Assembly: GCA_013284265.1 (NCBI GenBank)
Contig: JABTBR010000008.1
Coordinates: 95,537 to 159,536 of the forward strand
Direction of reading: 5' to 3'
DNA from: Oxalobacteraceae bacterium
GTDB taxonomy: Bacteria > Pseudomonadota > Gammaproteobacteria > Burkholderiales > Burkholderiaceae_D
Length of the DNA stretch: 64,000 bases
The stretch's first letter is position 1; every line of letters starts with the position of its first letter. Below, piece by piece: positions 1 through 9,236 of the stretch. The position numbers and the translations under genes were made by a program. Under the pieces are notes generated by a model. The model did no database searches. It had not been told where the DNA came from and saw only the letters and a program-made list of their open reading frames with translations.

Positions 1-107
1 GTGGAGGAGGCCGGCACATCCGGCCCCAGCGGCGTGGTGGAGCAGCCGCTCAGCATCAGGGCTACCCCGGCGGCCAGCGACAGCCGCTTCTTCGCATTAA
101 AAACCAA
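1..107 (-). CDS. N-terminus of a lipoprotein, cut by the window edge
   Basis: A minus-strand frame opens at a TTG at 107 and runs off the left edge. A GGGGA Shine-Dalgarno lies about 7 bases upstream of the TTG. The product starts with two lysines, a hydrophobic stretch and the lipobox LSGC, followed by STTPLGP, so it should be exported and lipidated. It is the last visible member of the GntR-murQ-permease operon, 59 bases after the permease stop. A cell-wall hydrolase or N-acetylhexosaminidase would fit the context, but only about 35 residues are visible and no family can be assigned. The only nearby ATG on this strand is in a frame that soon stops. Confidence 0.5.
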   Translation of the reverse strand, partial: MVFNAKKRLSLAAGVALMLSGCSTTPLGPDVPASS

Positions 108-166
108 AACTATTCCCCGATCCAGACGATGCGCGTGCAAAGGCGATATTGTAATGCGCCGCCACC

Positions 167-1432
167 TTATTTTCTCCCGAACGCCGGATCGATCTTCACC
201 AGCGCGGTGACCGCGAACGCGGGCAGGGTGGACAAACAGGCCCAGATAAAGAAGTGGTGGTAGCCCAGTTGCTGCTGAATCCAGCCGCTCACCATCCCCG
301 GCAGCATCATCCCCAGCGCCATGAAACCGGTGCAAATGGCGTAATGCGCGGTCTTATGCTCGCCGTCGGCCACCATCATCATGTACAGCAGATAGGCGGC
401 AAAGCCGAAGCCATAGCCGAACTGCTCGGCCGCGAGGCAGGCCGAGATCAGGTAAAAATTCTCCGGCAGCGCGCCGGACAGGTACACGAACACCAGATCC
501 GGCACGTGCACCGCGAACACCATCGGCCACAGGCAGCGTTTTAAACCAAAACACGAAATCACCACGCCACCCAGCAGTCCGCCCAGTATCAGCGCGGTCA
601 GGCCGATGGTGCCGTAGGCCACACCCACCTGCGCCGTGCTCAATCCCAGCCCGCCCTGGGCGGCCGGGTCCAGCAGGAAGGGCACGGCCAGTTTCAGCAA
701 CTGGGCCTCGCCAAGGCGGAACAGCAGCAGGAAGGCCAGAATGACGGCGATGCCCGGCTTGCGGAAGAAGGCGGCGAAGGTGGAGGCGAAATCGCTCAGC
801 AGCGTGCCGCGGTGGCCCGAGCTGCGATCCTCGGCGGGCTTCGGCAGTGCAAAGTAATGGTAGGCCGCCAGCAACAGGAACAGCCCCGCCAGTATCCACA
901 GCACCACCGACCACGCCATGCGCGCGTCGCCGCTGGACTCGGTCAGCTTGCCGGCCAGGTAGACCAGCCCGCCCTGTCCGGCGATCGTGGCCAGCTTGTA
1001 GAAGGTGCTGCGCACGCCGACAAAGGCGGCCTGCTGGTGCTGCGGCAGCCCGAGCATGTAAAAGCCGTCGGCGGCGATGTCGTGGGTGGCGGAGCTGAAA
1101 GCCATCAGCCACAGCACGGCAAGGCTCAGCTGGAAGAACTGCGGCAGATGGGTGGTCAGCGCCACCATCGCCAGCGAAGTACCTATCAGCAGCTGCAGGC
1201 CGACGATCCACAGGCGCCGGGTGCCCAGCAGCTCCACCAGCGGAGACCACAGCGGCTTGATCACCCATGGCAGATACAGCCAGCCGGTATAGAGCGCGAT
1301 GTCGGTATTCGAGAAGCCGGTGTTCTTGTACATGATGACGGACAGCGTCATCACCACCAAATAAGGGATGGCCTGGCCAAAATAGAGTGTGGGAATCCAG
1401 CTCCAGGGATTACGGGCTTGCGCTGCTTGCAT
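167..1432 (-). CDS. AmpG-like MFS muropeptide permease
   Basis: This 421-residue membrane protein has about twelve hydrophobic segments. It resembles the AmpG branch of the major facilitator superfamily, which imports anhydro-muropeptides from the periplasm for recycling. Visible family features are an N-terminal PTLYFGQAIPY segment, the loop motif WVIKPLWSP and ATHDIAADG, the counterpart of the AmpG motif ATQDIAxD. The ATG at 1432 follows an AAGGA on the minus strand and leaves a 49-base gap after murQ. The frame is open further upstream, but that part overlaps murQ and has murQ-antisense composition. Co-transcription with murQ implies a wall-sugar or anhydro-muropeptide substrate, although a different amino-sugar cannot be excluded. 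Confidence 0.8.
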   Translation of the reverse strand: MQAAQARNPWSWIPTLYFGQAIPYLVVMTLSVIMYKNTGFSNTDIALYTGWLYLPWVIKPLWSPLVELLGTRRLWIVGLQLLIGTSLAMVALTTHLPQFFQLSLAVLWLMAFSSATHDIAADGFYMLGLPQHQQAAFVGVRSTFYKLATIAGQGGLVYLAGKLTESSGDARMAWSVVLWILAGLFLLLAAYHYFALPKPAEDRSSGHRGTLLSDFASTFAAFFRKPGIAVILAFLLLFRLGEAQLLKLAVPFLLDPAAQGGLGLSTAQVGVAYGTIGLTALILGGLLGGVVISCFGLKRCLWPMVFAVHVPDLVFVYLSGALPENFYLISACLAAEQFGYGFGFAAYLLYMMMVADGEHKTAHYAICTGFMALGMMLPGMVSGWIQQQLGYHHFFIWACLSTLPAFAVTALVKIDPAFGRK

Positions 1433-1481
1433 ACATCCTTGCGACAGGTGGGTTGAGTCGAACGGCCGGGCCGGAACGCCG

Positions 1482-2363
1482 TCAGGCGGCCAGGGCGGCG
1501 CGCACGCTGCCGTTGGCTTGCGCCAGCTGGGCGACGGCCTGCTCCACCGTTTCCTTGCGCAGCAGCGCCACCACCGCGACCTTGACGTGGAACTGGCAGC
1601 GTTCCAGCATGGCGCGGGCGGCCGCTTCGTCGGCGCCGGTGGCATGCATGGTCAGGCGCACGGCGCGCTGCACCAGCTTGGCGTTGGTGGGCTTCAAGTC
1701 TACCATCAAGTTTCCGTACACCTTGTTCAGCCTGACCATCAAGGCGCTGGAAATGGTGTTGAGCGCGATCTTCTGCGCGGTGCCGGCCTTGAGGCGGGTG
1801 CTGCCGGAAATGATTTCGCCGCCGGTGTCGAGCGTGATGCCGTGTTCGGCCTGCGCCGTCAGCGGCGCGTTGGCGTTGTTGGCGATGCCGATGGTCAGCG
1901 CGCCGGCCGCGCGCGCGGCCCGCAGGGCGCCCAGCACATAGGGCGTGGCGCCGGAAGCGGCCAGCAGCAGGACCACGTCGTTGGCGGTGGGCGCCAGCGA
2001 TATCAATTCCGCCGCGCCCTGGGAAGCGTCGTCCTCGGCGCCTTCGACGGCGGTGAACATCGCCCCCGGGCCGCCGGCCAGCAAGGACAGGGCGCGCTCG
2101 TGCGGCCAGGAGAAGGTGGGGTAGAGTTCCACGCTGTCGAGCACACCGAGGCGCCCGGAGGTGCCGGCGCCGACATAAATCAGGCGGCCGCCCGCCTCGA
2201 TGCGTGGCACGGCCGCCTGCACGGCGGCGGCCAGTTGTGGAGCGGCGGCGCGTACCGCCTGCACGGCGACCAGTTGATCGTCGGTCAATGCGGCAACCAG
2301 CTGTTCTACAGGATACTGGTCCAGCTGCGCGTGTTCCTGGCGCGGAGTTTCGGTGGTCAGCAT
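1482..2363 (-). CDS. murQ: N-acetylmuramic acid 6-phosphate etherase
   Basis: MurQ cleaves the lactyl ether of MurNAc-6-phosphate, giving GlcNAc-6-phosphate and D-lactate in cytoplasmic peptidoglycan recycling. The 293-residue protein has the usual length and carries the SIS-domain signature GAGTSGRLGVLDSVELYPTF near residues 67-86. EGAEDD follows, and the C-terminal helical region is of the usual MurQ type. The ATG at 2363 is preceded by AAGG. It sits between the GntR regulator (53 bases upstream) and the permease, as expected for a wall-sugar catabolic operon. No AnmK kinase is visible here, so it must lie elsewhere or in the truncated leftward part. Confidence 0.95.
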   Translation of the reverse strand: MLTTETPRQEHAQLDQYPVEQLVAALTDDQLVAVQAVRAAAPQLAAAVQAAVPRIEAGGRLIYVGAGTSGRLGVLDSVELYPTFSWPHERALSLLAGGPGAMFTAVEGAEDDASQGAAELISLAPTANDVVLLLAASGATPYVLGALRAARAAGALTIGIANNANAPLTAQAEHGITLDTGGEIISGSTRLKAGTAQKIALNTISSALMVRLNKVYGNLMVDLKPTNAKLVQRAVRLTMHATGADEAAARAMLERCQFHVKVAVVALLRKETVEQAVAQLAQANGSVRAALAA

Positions 2364-2416
2364 CGCCCTGCCTTGGTGGGCGCCGCCGCGTGTGCCGGCA
2401 GCGCGGTTGGAAAAAC

Positions 2417-3157
2417 TCAGCCGCCGCGGCGCATCTCGGCCACGAAGTCGTAATGATCGCTGCAGCAGTAGGAATGGGTCAGTTCCATCGCCTCGCCCGA
2501 TTCCAGATAGGCGATGCGGGTGATGAACAGCACGGCCTGGCCGGCCGGCACATTCAGGCGCGCGGCCAGTTCCACGCCCGCGTTCATCGCGCGGATATGC
2601 TGCAGCGCGCGGGCCGGCGCCTTGTTCACGCTTTCCAGGTATTTGTACAGCGAGTCGCCGATCGCATCCGGGTCCGGCACGATCTTTTGCGGCAGTACGC
2701 TAACCTCATAGGCCATCACCACATCGTCGGCCAGGCGCAGGCGCTCCAGCCGCGCCACGCGCGAATTGGGCGACAGGCCGAGACTGAGCTGCTCGTCGGC
2801 GCTGGCCGTGACGATGGCGCGCTTGAGCCAGCGCGAGCCGGGCAGGTGGCCGCGCTGCGCCAACTGTTCGGAAAAGCTGGTCAGGTTCGACAGCGGCTGT
2901 TCGATGCGCGGCGCGATGTAGTTGCCGGAACCGCGGCGGCGCACCACCAGTCCCTGGTCGACCAATTGATCGATGGCCTTGCGCGCGGTGACGCGCGAGA
3001 CGCTCAGCAATTCGGAAAGGGTGCGTTCGGAAGGCAGGGCCTGATCGACGTGGTAACGGCCGTTGCGCACGTCGTCGCTTAATTTTCGGGCAATTTGCAG
3101 ATACAAAGGCGAATTGTCGCTGGCATCGGCCGTGAATTCAAAACTGGTGTGGCTCAT
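2417..3157 (-). CDS. GntR/HutC-family transcriptional regulator (NagR-like)
   Basis: This 246-residue regulator has an N-terminal winged helix typical of GntR (PLYLQIARKL, then LPSERTLSELLSVSRVTARKAI at about residues 42-63). A C-terminal UTRA/HutC ligand-binding domain of about 140 residues follows. HutC members commonly sense phosphorylated amino sugars such as GlcNAc-6-P. As first gene of the operon with murQ and the permease, it probably represses its own transcription until wall-derived sugar phosphates accumulate. An ATCGCC-N11-GGCGAT palindrome begins 11 bases upstream of the start and is a candidate operator. The exact ligand is inferred. Confidence 0.85.
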   Translation of the reverse strand: MSHTSFEFTADASDNSPLYLQIARKLSDDVRNGRYHVDQALPSERTLSELLSVSRVTARKAIDQLVDQGLVVRRRGSGNYIAPRIEQPLSNLTSFSEQLAQRGHLPGSRWLKRAIVTASADEQLSLGLSPNSRVARLERLRLADDVVMAYEVSVLPQKIVPDPDAIGDSLYKYLESVNKAPARALQHIRAMNAGVELAARLNVPAGQAVLFITRIAYLESGEAMELTHSYCCSDHYDFVAEMRRGG

Positions 3158-3168
3158 CTAATTCTCCT

Positions 3169-3191
3169 ATCGCCTCTAGTGTAATGGCGAT
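3169..3191. promoter_or_regulatory. candidate operator palindrome upstream of the GntR gene
   Basis: The inverted repeat ATCGCC-N11-GGCGAT lies just upstream of the regulator start. A further ATCGCCAT half-site is at 3239-3246 and the longer match ATGGCGAT is at 3184-3191. A pair of inverted half-sites in a regulator's own leader is typical of autoregulation. No strong -35/-10 pair was recognised, so the link to the GntR protein is an inference from position and symmetry. Confidence 0.4.
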
Positions 3192-3374
3192 ATGCAATTG
3201 TGGTGTACATTGCCTGAGAATATTCAGCGAAAGCGACAATCGCCATGACGATTTCGTGTATGAGTCAGCTTAACACCCCGCCTGCGGCACCGCCGCACGG
3301 CTTGCGGCTGGGTGGGTGCGGTTTTGCGCAAACAGGCGTGGGTGCGGGGGGGCGCATGCCGGCGGCTCGCATTC

Positions 3375-3477
3375 AAAACCCACGGCAAAGAGCTGGGGGC
3401 CGGTCCCATCGGGACCGGCGGGGCGCAGCCCCTCTCCAGATCCCAAGGTCTGACCCCGGGGTTGCGCCCTGGGTTTC
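3375..3477. repeat. compound palindromic intergenic repeat, copy 1
   Basis: This copy lies in the 380-base gap between the GntR gene and dadA, where no gene is seen. It opens with AAAACCCACGGCAAAGAGC and closes with GCGCCCTGGGTTT, the outer ends shared by all copies. Inside is a perfect hairpin, GGCCGGTCCC-AT-CGGGACCGGC region at 3399-3420, followed by a partial second core with GGTCTGACCCC. The inner stem differs from the other copies but is still self-complementary. The rest of the gap (3241-3374) is GC-rich with nothing recognisable. Confidence 0.75.
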
Positions 3478-3537
3478 CGGCGCCAGCCAGCGGCCTGCAA
3501 GCGCTATACACCTTACGTCGCACAACCGGGTTCACTC

Positions 3538-4854
3538 ATGGCGACCCGCGTAACCGTAATCGGCGCGGGCGTGGTCGGTCTGACATCGGCTTGGTGGCTG
3601 CTGCAGGCCGGCTTTCGCGTGCGCCTGCTCGAGCGCGCCGCCGAACCGGGCGAGGGCGCCAGCTACGCCAACGGCGGCCAGCTCAGTTATCACTACGTCT
3701 CACCCTTGGCCGACGCGGGCGTGCCGCTCAAGGCGCTGCGCTGGCTGATGCAGCGCGACGGCCCGCTGCGCTTCCATCCCCAGGCCGATCCGCAGCAATG
3801 GCGCTGGCTGCTGCAGTTTCTGCGCCACTGTAATAGTACTGACAACGCGCGCAGCAGCGCCATCCTGCTCGAACTGGCGCAACTGAGCCGCCAATCGCTG
3901 GCCAGCCTGGAGCCGCAACTGTCTTTGCACAGCATCGGCTGGCGCCAGCCCGGCAAACTGCTGCTGTACCGCGACCACAAGCAGTTCGCCGCGGCGGTCG
4001 CCGCTGACGCTAACAGATTCGACGCTCCGGTTCCGGCCACCGCCGCCATTTCCGCTTCCGCAGCCTGCGCGATCCTGCCGGAGCCCGATGCCCGGCGCCA
4101 GTATCTGAGTCCCGATCAGGCCCTGGCCCTGGAGCCCGCGCTGGCCACCCTGCATCCCTCGCTGGCCGGCGCGATTTTCGACCCCGGCGAAGCGGTGGCG
4201 GACTGTCATGCCTTCTGCCTGGCCCTGCTCGGCCAGATCCGTGCCCATCCCCTTTTCGATGGCATGTTGCAAACACAAGCGCTCGGTCTACGCAAGGCAG
4301 CAGGGCAGGCGCTGACACTGGAAACCACCACCGGCACCCTGGAAGCCGACCATTTTGTCCTCGCCGCCGGCATCCACAGCCGCGCACTGGCCGCCAGTGC
4401 CGGCCTGGCCCTGCCACTGTATCCGCTCAAGGGCTACAGCCTGAGCGCCCCGGTCGGCCCGGACCATCGCGCCCCCTCGATCAGCGTGACCGATGTCGAA
4501 CGCAAGGTGCTGTACGCCCGCATCGGCGACCAGTTAAGGGTGGCCGCCATGGTTGACCTGGCCGGCATGGACAGCCGCATCAATCCCTCCCGGCTGGCCA
4601 GCCTGCGGCGGCTGGTGCACGCCGCCATGCCCGACGCGGCCGACTATGACAACGCCATCCCATGGGCCGGCCTGCGCCCGGCCACGCCGTCCGGCCTGCC
4701 CATCATCGGCGCCACCGGCCATCCCGGCCTGTGGCTCAATCTGGGCCATGGCGCGCTGGGGTTTACGCTGGCCTGCGGCTCGGCACATCTGCTGGCGGAC
4801 CTGATGCTGGGCCGCCCCGCGTCCCCGGCCCTGGCCACGCTGGCCTGGCGCTAA
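3538..4854 (+). CDS. dadA: D-amino acid dehydrogenase, small-subunit (DadA) type
   Basis: This FAD-dependent oxidoreductase of the DAO superfamily has 438 residues, close to the DadA norm. It begins with a Rossmann dinucleotide fold (VTVIGAGVVGLTSAWWLLQAG, residues 5-25), has the DadA-like ASYANGGQLSYHY segment near 43-55, and ends with the GLRPATPSGLPIIG and GHGALGFTLACGS motifs. The family deaminates D-alanine and other D-amino acids to keto acids, passing electrons to the membrane quinone pool. It diverges from the wall-recycling operon. That suggests use of D-alanine released from murein peptides, but this link is inference. It starts at the first ATG after the intergenic repeat. Confidence 0.85.
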   Translation: MATRVTVIGAGVVGLTSAWWLLQAGFRVRLLERAAEPGEGASYANGGQLSYHYVSPLADAGVPLKALRWLMQRDGPLRFHPQADPQQWRWLLQFLRHCNSTDNARSSAILLELAQLSRQSLASLEPQLSLHSIGWRQPGKLLLYRDHKQFAAAVAADANRFDAPVPATAAISASAACAILPEPDARRQYLSPDQALALEPALATLHPSLAGAIFDPGEAVADCHAFCLALLGQIRAHPLFDGMLQTQALGLRKAAGQALTLETTTGTLEADHFVLAAGIHSRALAASAGLALPLYPLKGYSLSAPVGPDHRAPSISVTDVERKVLYARIGDQLRVAAMVDLAGMDSRINPSRLASLRRLVHAAMPDAADYDNAIPWAGLRPATPSGLPIIGATGHPGLWLNLGHGALGFTLACGSAHLLADLMLGRPASPALATLAWR

Positions 4855-4931
4855 GCAAGGCCGGGCTTGTACCGCAGACAGGGAATTGGCGGATAATGCT
4901 GCTTGTTCCGCTGCCTGCCCGCCCTACGCCC

Positions 4932-5393
4932 ATGTCCAAGAAACCCAGCTCCGCCACCGCCGCCTGCCCCTGCGGCGGCTCTTCGCTTGCCGCCTGCTGC
5001 GGCCCGTATATCGATGGCAGCGCCATCGCACCCACGGCCGAAACGCTGATGCGCTCGCGCTATAGCGCTTATACGTTGGGAAATGAGCCTTACCTGTTGG
5101 CTACATGGCACACTAGCACCCGCCCGCAGGAGCCAATTATAAATAGCGATGAAAAGTTGCACTGGCTGGGACTTGAGGTAAAATCGTCTTTACGTTTACG
5201 TCAACGTAAAGTAAATGCGCCTCCCGAGGGCCTGCCCAATGAAGCCGCCGAGCGCGACACCGTCGAGTTCGTGGCCCGCTACAAGGTAGATGGCAAGGCG
5301 GAAAGATTGCACGAAATTAGTAATTTCGTGCGCGAGCCGGGCGAGGGTGGCATGCGCTGGTTTTATGTTGACGGTAGTTTTCCCAAAAAATGA
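4932..5393 (+). CDS. YchJ-family protein with SEC-C zinc motif
   Basis: This is a 153-residue protein of the YchJ (UPF0225) family. An N-terminal SEC-C zinc-binding motif ([14 protein letters not shown], residues 13-26) is followed by LMRSRYSAY, the family hallmark, and an NTF2-like fold ending in WFYVDG. Molecular function is not established; SEC-C motifs usually bind zinc and can mediate protein contacts. The frame is open upstream, but MSKKPSS at 4932 is the natural start because the preceding codons overlap dadA and look like shadow coding. It lies 40 bases before liuB and may be co-transcribed. Confidence 0.85.
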   Translation: MSKKPSSATAACPCGGSSLAACCGPYIDGSAIAPTAETLMRSRYSAYTLGNEPYLLATWHTSTRPQEPIINSDEKLHWLGLEVKSSLRLRQRKVNAPPEGLPNEAAERDTVEFVARYKVDGKAERLHEISNFVREPGEGGMRWFYVDGSFPKK

Positions 5394-5433
5394 CGCGCCG
5401 GAGACTGCGCGAATAAGACCAGAGGAACCGCCC

Positions 5434-7056
5434 ATGCCGCACATCGAAAGCAAACTCAACCCGCGCAGCGAGGATTTCAAAGCCAACGCGGCCGCCATGC
5501 AGGCCGTGGTCGATGACCTGCGCGACAAGGTCGCGCGCATCGCCGCCGGTGGCGGAGAAGCGGCCAGCGCCAAGCACGTCGCACGCGGCAAGCTGCTGCC
5601 GCGCGACCGGGTCCAGATGCTGCTCGATCCCGGCACGCCTTTCCTCGAACTGTCGCAAATGGCGGCCTACGGCATGTATCAGGACGCCAAGGGCGTCGAT
5701 GCGGCACCGGCCGCCGGCATCATCACCGGCATCGGCCGCGTGTCTGGCCAGGAATGCGTGATCGTCTGTAACGACGCCACCGTCAAGGGCGGCACCTACT
5801 ACCCGATGACGGTCAAGAAGCACCTGCGCGCCCAGGAAATCGCCGACCAGAACAAGCTGCCCTGCATCTATCTGGTCGACTCCGGCGGCGCCAACCTGCC
5901 GAATCAGGACGACGTCTTCCCCGATCGCGACCACTTCGGCCGGATCTTCTTCAACCAGGCGAATATGTCGGCCAAGGGCATCCCGCAGATCGCCGTGGTG
6001 ATGGGTTCGTGCACCGCCGGCGGCGCCTATGTACCGGCGATGAGCGACGAGTCGATCATCGTCAAGGAACAGGGCACCATCTTCCTGGGCGGCCCGCCGC
6101 TGGTGAAAGCCGCCACCGGCGAAGTCGTCACTGCGGAAGACCTGGGCGGCGGCGATGTGCACACCCGCCTGTCCGGCGTGGCCGACCACCTGGCGCAGAA
6201 CGATCTGCATGCACTGTCGCTGGCGCGCACCATCGTGTCGAACCTGAACCGCACCAAGCCCCAGCAGGGCGCGCTGCGCGAGGCGGCCGAGCCGAAGTAT
6301 CCGAAGGAAGAACTGTATGGCGTGATCCCGGTCGATACCCGCAAGCCCTTCGATGTGCGCGAAGTCATCGCCCGCGTCGTCGATGGCAGCGAATTCGACG
6401 AATTCAAGGCCCGCTACGGCACCACCCTGATCTGCGGCTTTGCCCATATTTTCGGCATGAAGGTCGGCATCATCGCCAATAACGGCATCCTGTTCTCGGA
6501 ATCGGCGCTGAAAGGCACCCACTTCATCGAGCTGTGCTGCCAGCGCAAGATCCCGCTGGTGTTCCTGCAAAATATCACCGGCTTCATGGTCGGGCGCAAG
6601 TACGAAAACGAGGGCATCGCCCGCAACGGCGCCAAGATGGTGACGGCCGTCGCCACCGCCGCCGTGCCCAAGTTCACCGTGATCATCGGCGGCAGCTTCG
6701 GCGCCGGCAATTACGGCATGTGCGGGCGCGCCTTCTCGCCGCGCTTCATGTGGATGTGGCCAAATGCGCGCATCTCCGTCATGGGCGGCGACCAGGCCGC
6801 GTCGGTGCTGGCCACGGTCAAGCGCGACGGTATCGAGGGCAAGGGCGGCCAGTGGACGGCCGAGGAAGAAGCGGCCTTCAAGCAGCCGATCAAGGATCAG
6901 TACGAACTGCAGGGCCACCCCTACTACGCCACCGCGCGTCTGTGGGACGACGGCGTCATCGACCCGGCCGACACGCGCATGGTGCTGGGCCTGGGCTTGT
7001 CGGCGGCGCTGAACGCCGAGATCCCGGACACCAAATTCGGCCTGTTCCGCATGTAA
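5434..7056 (+). CDS. liuB: Methylcrotonyl-CoA carboxylase, carboxyltransferase (beta) subunit
   Basis: This 540-residue carboxyltransferase of the MccB/LiuB type transfers CO2 from carboxybiotin to 3-methylcrotonyl-CoA in leucine degradation. It contains both crotonase-fold halves, with [16 protein letters not shown] near residues 149-164, [13 protein letters not shown] near 191-203 and [15 protein letters not shown] in the second half. The ATG at 5434 follows AGAGGAAC. The window also holds its biotin-carrying partner liuD, the hydratase liuC and the lyase liuE. liuA (isovaleryl-CoA dehydrogenase) is not upstream, unlike many liu operons. Propionyl-CoA carboxylase beta is the main alternative but fits less well. 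Confidence 0.9.
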   Translation: MPHIESKLNPRSEDFKANAAAMQAVVDDLRDKVARIAAGGGEAASAKHVARGKLLPRDRVQMLLDPGTPFLELSQMAAYGMYQDAKGVDAAPAAGIITGIGRVSGQECVIVCNDATVKGGTYYPMTVKKHLRAQEIADQNKLPCIYLVDSGGANLPNQDDVFPDRDHFGRIFFNQANMSAKGIPQIAVVMGSCTAGGAYVPAMSDESIIVKEQGTIFLGGPPLVKAATGEVVTAEDLGGGDVHTRLSGVADHLAQNDLHALSLARTIVSNLNRTKPQQGALREAAEPKYPKEELYGVIPVDTRKPFDVREVIARVVDGSEFDEFKARYGTTLICGFAHIFGMKVGIIANNGILFSESALKGTHFIELCCQRKIPLVFLQNITGFMVGRKYENEGIARNGAKMVTAVATAAVPKFTVIIGGSFGAGNYGMCGRAFSPRFMWMWPNARISVMGGDQAASVLATVKRDGIEGKGGQWTAEEEAAFKQPIKDQYELQGHPYYATARLWDDGVIDPADTRMVLGLGLSAALNAEIPDTKFGLFRM

Positions 7057-7065
7057 GGACCGATG

Positions 7066-7860
7066 ATGAGCGACTACACCTACCAAACCCTGAATATCGC
7101 CATCGCCGGCAATGTGGCCACCGTCACCCTGGACCGTCCCGATGTGCGTAATGCCTTCAATGAAACCACGATCGCCGAACTGACCCGCGCCTTCGACGAG
7201 CTGGGACGCCACGACCTGGTGCGCGCCATCGTGCTGGCGGCCAGCGGCCCGGCCTTCTGCGCCGGCGCGGACCTGAACTGGATGAAGAAGATGGCGGCCT
7301 ATTCGCACAGCGAAAACCAGGCCGACGCCCTGCAGCTGGCACAAATGCTGCGTACTATTTACCTCTGTCCCAAGCCCGTGGTGGCGCGGGTGCAGGGCGA
7401 CTGTTACGCGGGCGGCATGGGTCTGGTCGCCGCTTGCGATATCATCGTGGCCGCCGAGGAAGTCAATTTCTGCCTCAGCGAGGTGAAATTGGGGCTGATT
7501 CCGGCCACCATTTCGCCCTATGTGATCAAGGCCATGGGCGAGCAGGCCTCGCGCCGCTACTTCCTGACGGCGGAGCGTTTCTCCGCCCGGGAGGGCAAGC
7601 AAATGGGCCTGGTGCACGAGCTGGTGGCGGCCGAGGCGCTCGACGCCACCGTGGCCGGCATCGTCAAGGCGCTGGTAAATAACAGCCCGAACGCCGTGCA
7701 GCATGCCAAGGTGCTGGTGCGCGATATCGCAGGACAAACGGTGGACGACGCGCTGCTGGCCGATACGGCCGAGCGCATCGCCCACATCCGCGCTTCCGAA
7801 CAGGGCCGGGAAGGGGTGCAATCCTTCCTGGAAAAGCGCAAGCCCAACTGGCTACAGTAG
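7066..7860 (+). CDS. liuC: Enoyl-CoA hydratase, probable methylglutaconyl-CoA hydratase
   Basis: This crotonase-family protein has 264 residues. Visible signatures are FCAGADLNWMKKMA (about residues 64-77), GDCYAGGMGLVAACD and the CLSEVKLGLIPATISPYV segment with the catalytic glutamate. FCAGADLNWM is typical of the LiuC/AUH branch, which hydrates 3-methylglutaconyl-CoA to HMG-CoA between LiuB/D and LiuE. Two ATGs are adjacent at 7063 and 7066. The AAGGA Shine-Dalgarno at 7055-7059 fits the second better, with a 6-base spacer. It begins 9 bases after the liuB stop, so the two are surely co-transcribed. Confidence 0.85.
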   Translation: MSDYTYQTLNIAIAGNVATVTLDRPDVRNAFNETTIAELTRAFDELGRHDLVRAIVLAASGPAFCAGADLNWMKKMAAYSHSENQADALQLAQMLRTIYLCPKPVVARVQGDCYAGGMGLVAACDIIVAAEEVNFCLSEVKLGLIPATISPYVIKAMGEQASRRYFLTAERFSAREGKQMGLVHELVAAEALDATVAGIVKALVNNSPNAVQHAKVLVRDIAGQTVDDALLADTAERIAHIRASEQGREGVQSFLEKRKPNWLQ

Positions 7861-7893
7861 CCGGGACGGCCATGTAAAGAATCTGGAGTGTTT

Positions 7894-9234
7894 TTGGAAC
7901 CGAACAAGCAAAACGATTGGGTAGCACGCAGCCTGCGCAGTGTCTGGCACCCCTGCACCCAAATGCAGCACCACGCAGCACAGAACAACGCCATGCCGCT
8001 GATTCCCGTCAGCCATGGCCGCGGGGCCTGGCTGTACGACCACGAAGGCCGGCGCTATCTGGACGCGATCAGCTCGTGGTGGGTCAATTTGTTCGGTCAC
8101 GCCAATCCGCGCATCAACGCGGCACTCAAGGACCAGCTGGACAAGCTGGAACACGCGATGCTGGCCGGCTTTACCCATGAGCCGGTGATTCAATTATCGG
8201 AGCAGCTGTCGGCCCTGACCGACCATCAGCTGGGCCACACTTTTTACGCCAGCGACGGCGCCTCGGCGGTGGAAATCGCGCTCAAGATGAGCTTCCACGC
8301 CTGGCGCAACAGCGGCCGCGCGGACAAGCAGGAATTCGTCTGCCTGCAGGGCAGCTACCACGGCGAGACCATCGGTGCGCTGGCCGTGACCGACGTGGCC
8401 CTGTTCAAGGACGCCTACGGCCCGCTGCTGCGCGCCTCGCAAACGGTGCTGTCGCCGGATGCGCGCAACGCGCAGGAAGGCGAAACCGCCCAGGACGTGG
8501 CGCGCCGCGCCGCCGCCGATGTGGCACGCCTGTTCGCCGAGCGGGGCGACAAGATCGCCGCCATCATCATCGAGCCGCTGGTGCAGTGCGCCACCGGCAT
8601 GGCGATGCACGATCCCCTATACCTGACCCTGGTGCGCGAGCTGTGCGACCGCCATCAGGTCCACCTGATCCTGGACGAAATCGCGGTCGGCTGCGGCCGT
8701 ACCGGCAGCTTCTTCGCCTGCCAGCAGGCCGGCATCTGGCCGGACTTCCTGTGCCTGTCCAAGGGCATCAGCGGCGGCTACCTACCGCTGTCGCTGGTGA
8801 TGACGCGCGAAGACATCTATCAAGCCTTCTACAGTACCGACGTCACGCGCGGCTTCCTGCATTCGCACTCCTACACCGGCAATCCGCTGGCCTGCCGCGC
8901 CGCGCTGGCCACGCTGCAGATTTTCCAGGATGACGACGTGCTGGCAACGAACCGCGTACGCGCCGCCAAGATGACGCAAGCGCTGGCACCACTGGCCCGG
9001 CACGACAAAGTGCGCCACTTCCGCCAGCGCGGGATGATCTGGGCCTTCGACGCCATCGATGCCGCGCCGGACTTCTCGCGCCGCTTCTTCACCACCGCGC
9101 TGGAACACGAGCTGCTGGTGCGTCCGATCGGCAGCACCGTCTACCTGATGCCGCCGTATATCCTGGACGATGGCGAAATCGCCACCCTGGCCGCCGGCAC
9201 GCTGGCGGTGTTCAATCAAGTGATGGCGGGCTGA
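7894..9234 (+). CDS. bioA: Adenosylmethionine-8-amino-7-oxononanoate aminotransferase
   Basis: BioA converts 7-keto-8-aminopelargonate to 7,8-diaminopelargonate using SAM as amino donor and PLP as cofactor. The protein has about 446 residues, with the N-terminal VWHPCTQM, the substrate-pocket [12 protein letters not shown], the [13 protein letters not shown] aspartate motif and the PLP lysine in [13 protein letters not shown]. No ATG start is present. GTG at 7888 is possible, but the GGAG at 7885-7888 overlaps it and is well spaced from TTG at 7894, which is therefore preferred. It is the first of four contiguous biotin genes, 33 bases after liuC. Confidence 0.92.
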   Translation: MEPNKQNDWVARSLRSVWHPCTQMQHHAAQNNAMPLIPVSHGRGAWLYDHEGRRYLDAISSWWVNLFGHANPRINAALKDQLDKLEHAMLAGFTHEPVIQLSEQLSALTDHQLGHTFYASDGASAVEIALKMSFHAWRNSGRADKQEFVCLQGSYHGETIGALAVTDVALFKDAYGPLLRASQTVLSPDARNAQEGETAQDVARRAAADVARLFAERGDKIAAIIIEPLVQCATGMAMHDPLYLTLVRELCDRHQVHLILDEIAVGCGRTGSFFACQQAGIWPDFLCLSKGISGGYLPLSLVMTREDIYQAFYSTDVTRGFLHSHSYTGNPLACRAALATLQIFQDDDVLATNRVRAAKMTQALAPLARHDKVRHFRQRGMIWAFDAIDAAPDFSRRFFTTALEHELLVRPIGSTVYLMPPYILDDGEIATLAAGTLAVFNQVMAG

Positions 9235-9236
9235 CC

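Noticed and set aside
5317..7821. 834-codon minus-strand open frame opposite liuB and liuC
   Set aside because: Same reason: antisense to clear genes, no ribosome site, no domain.
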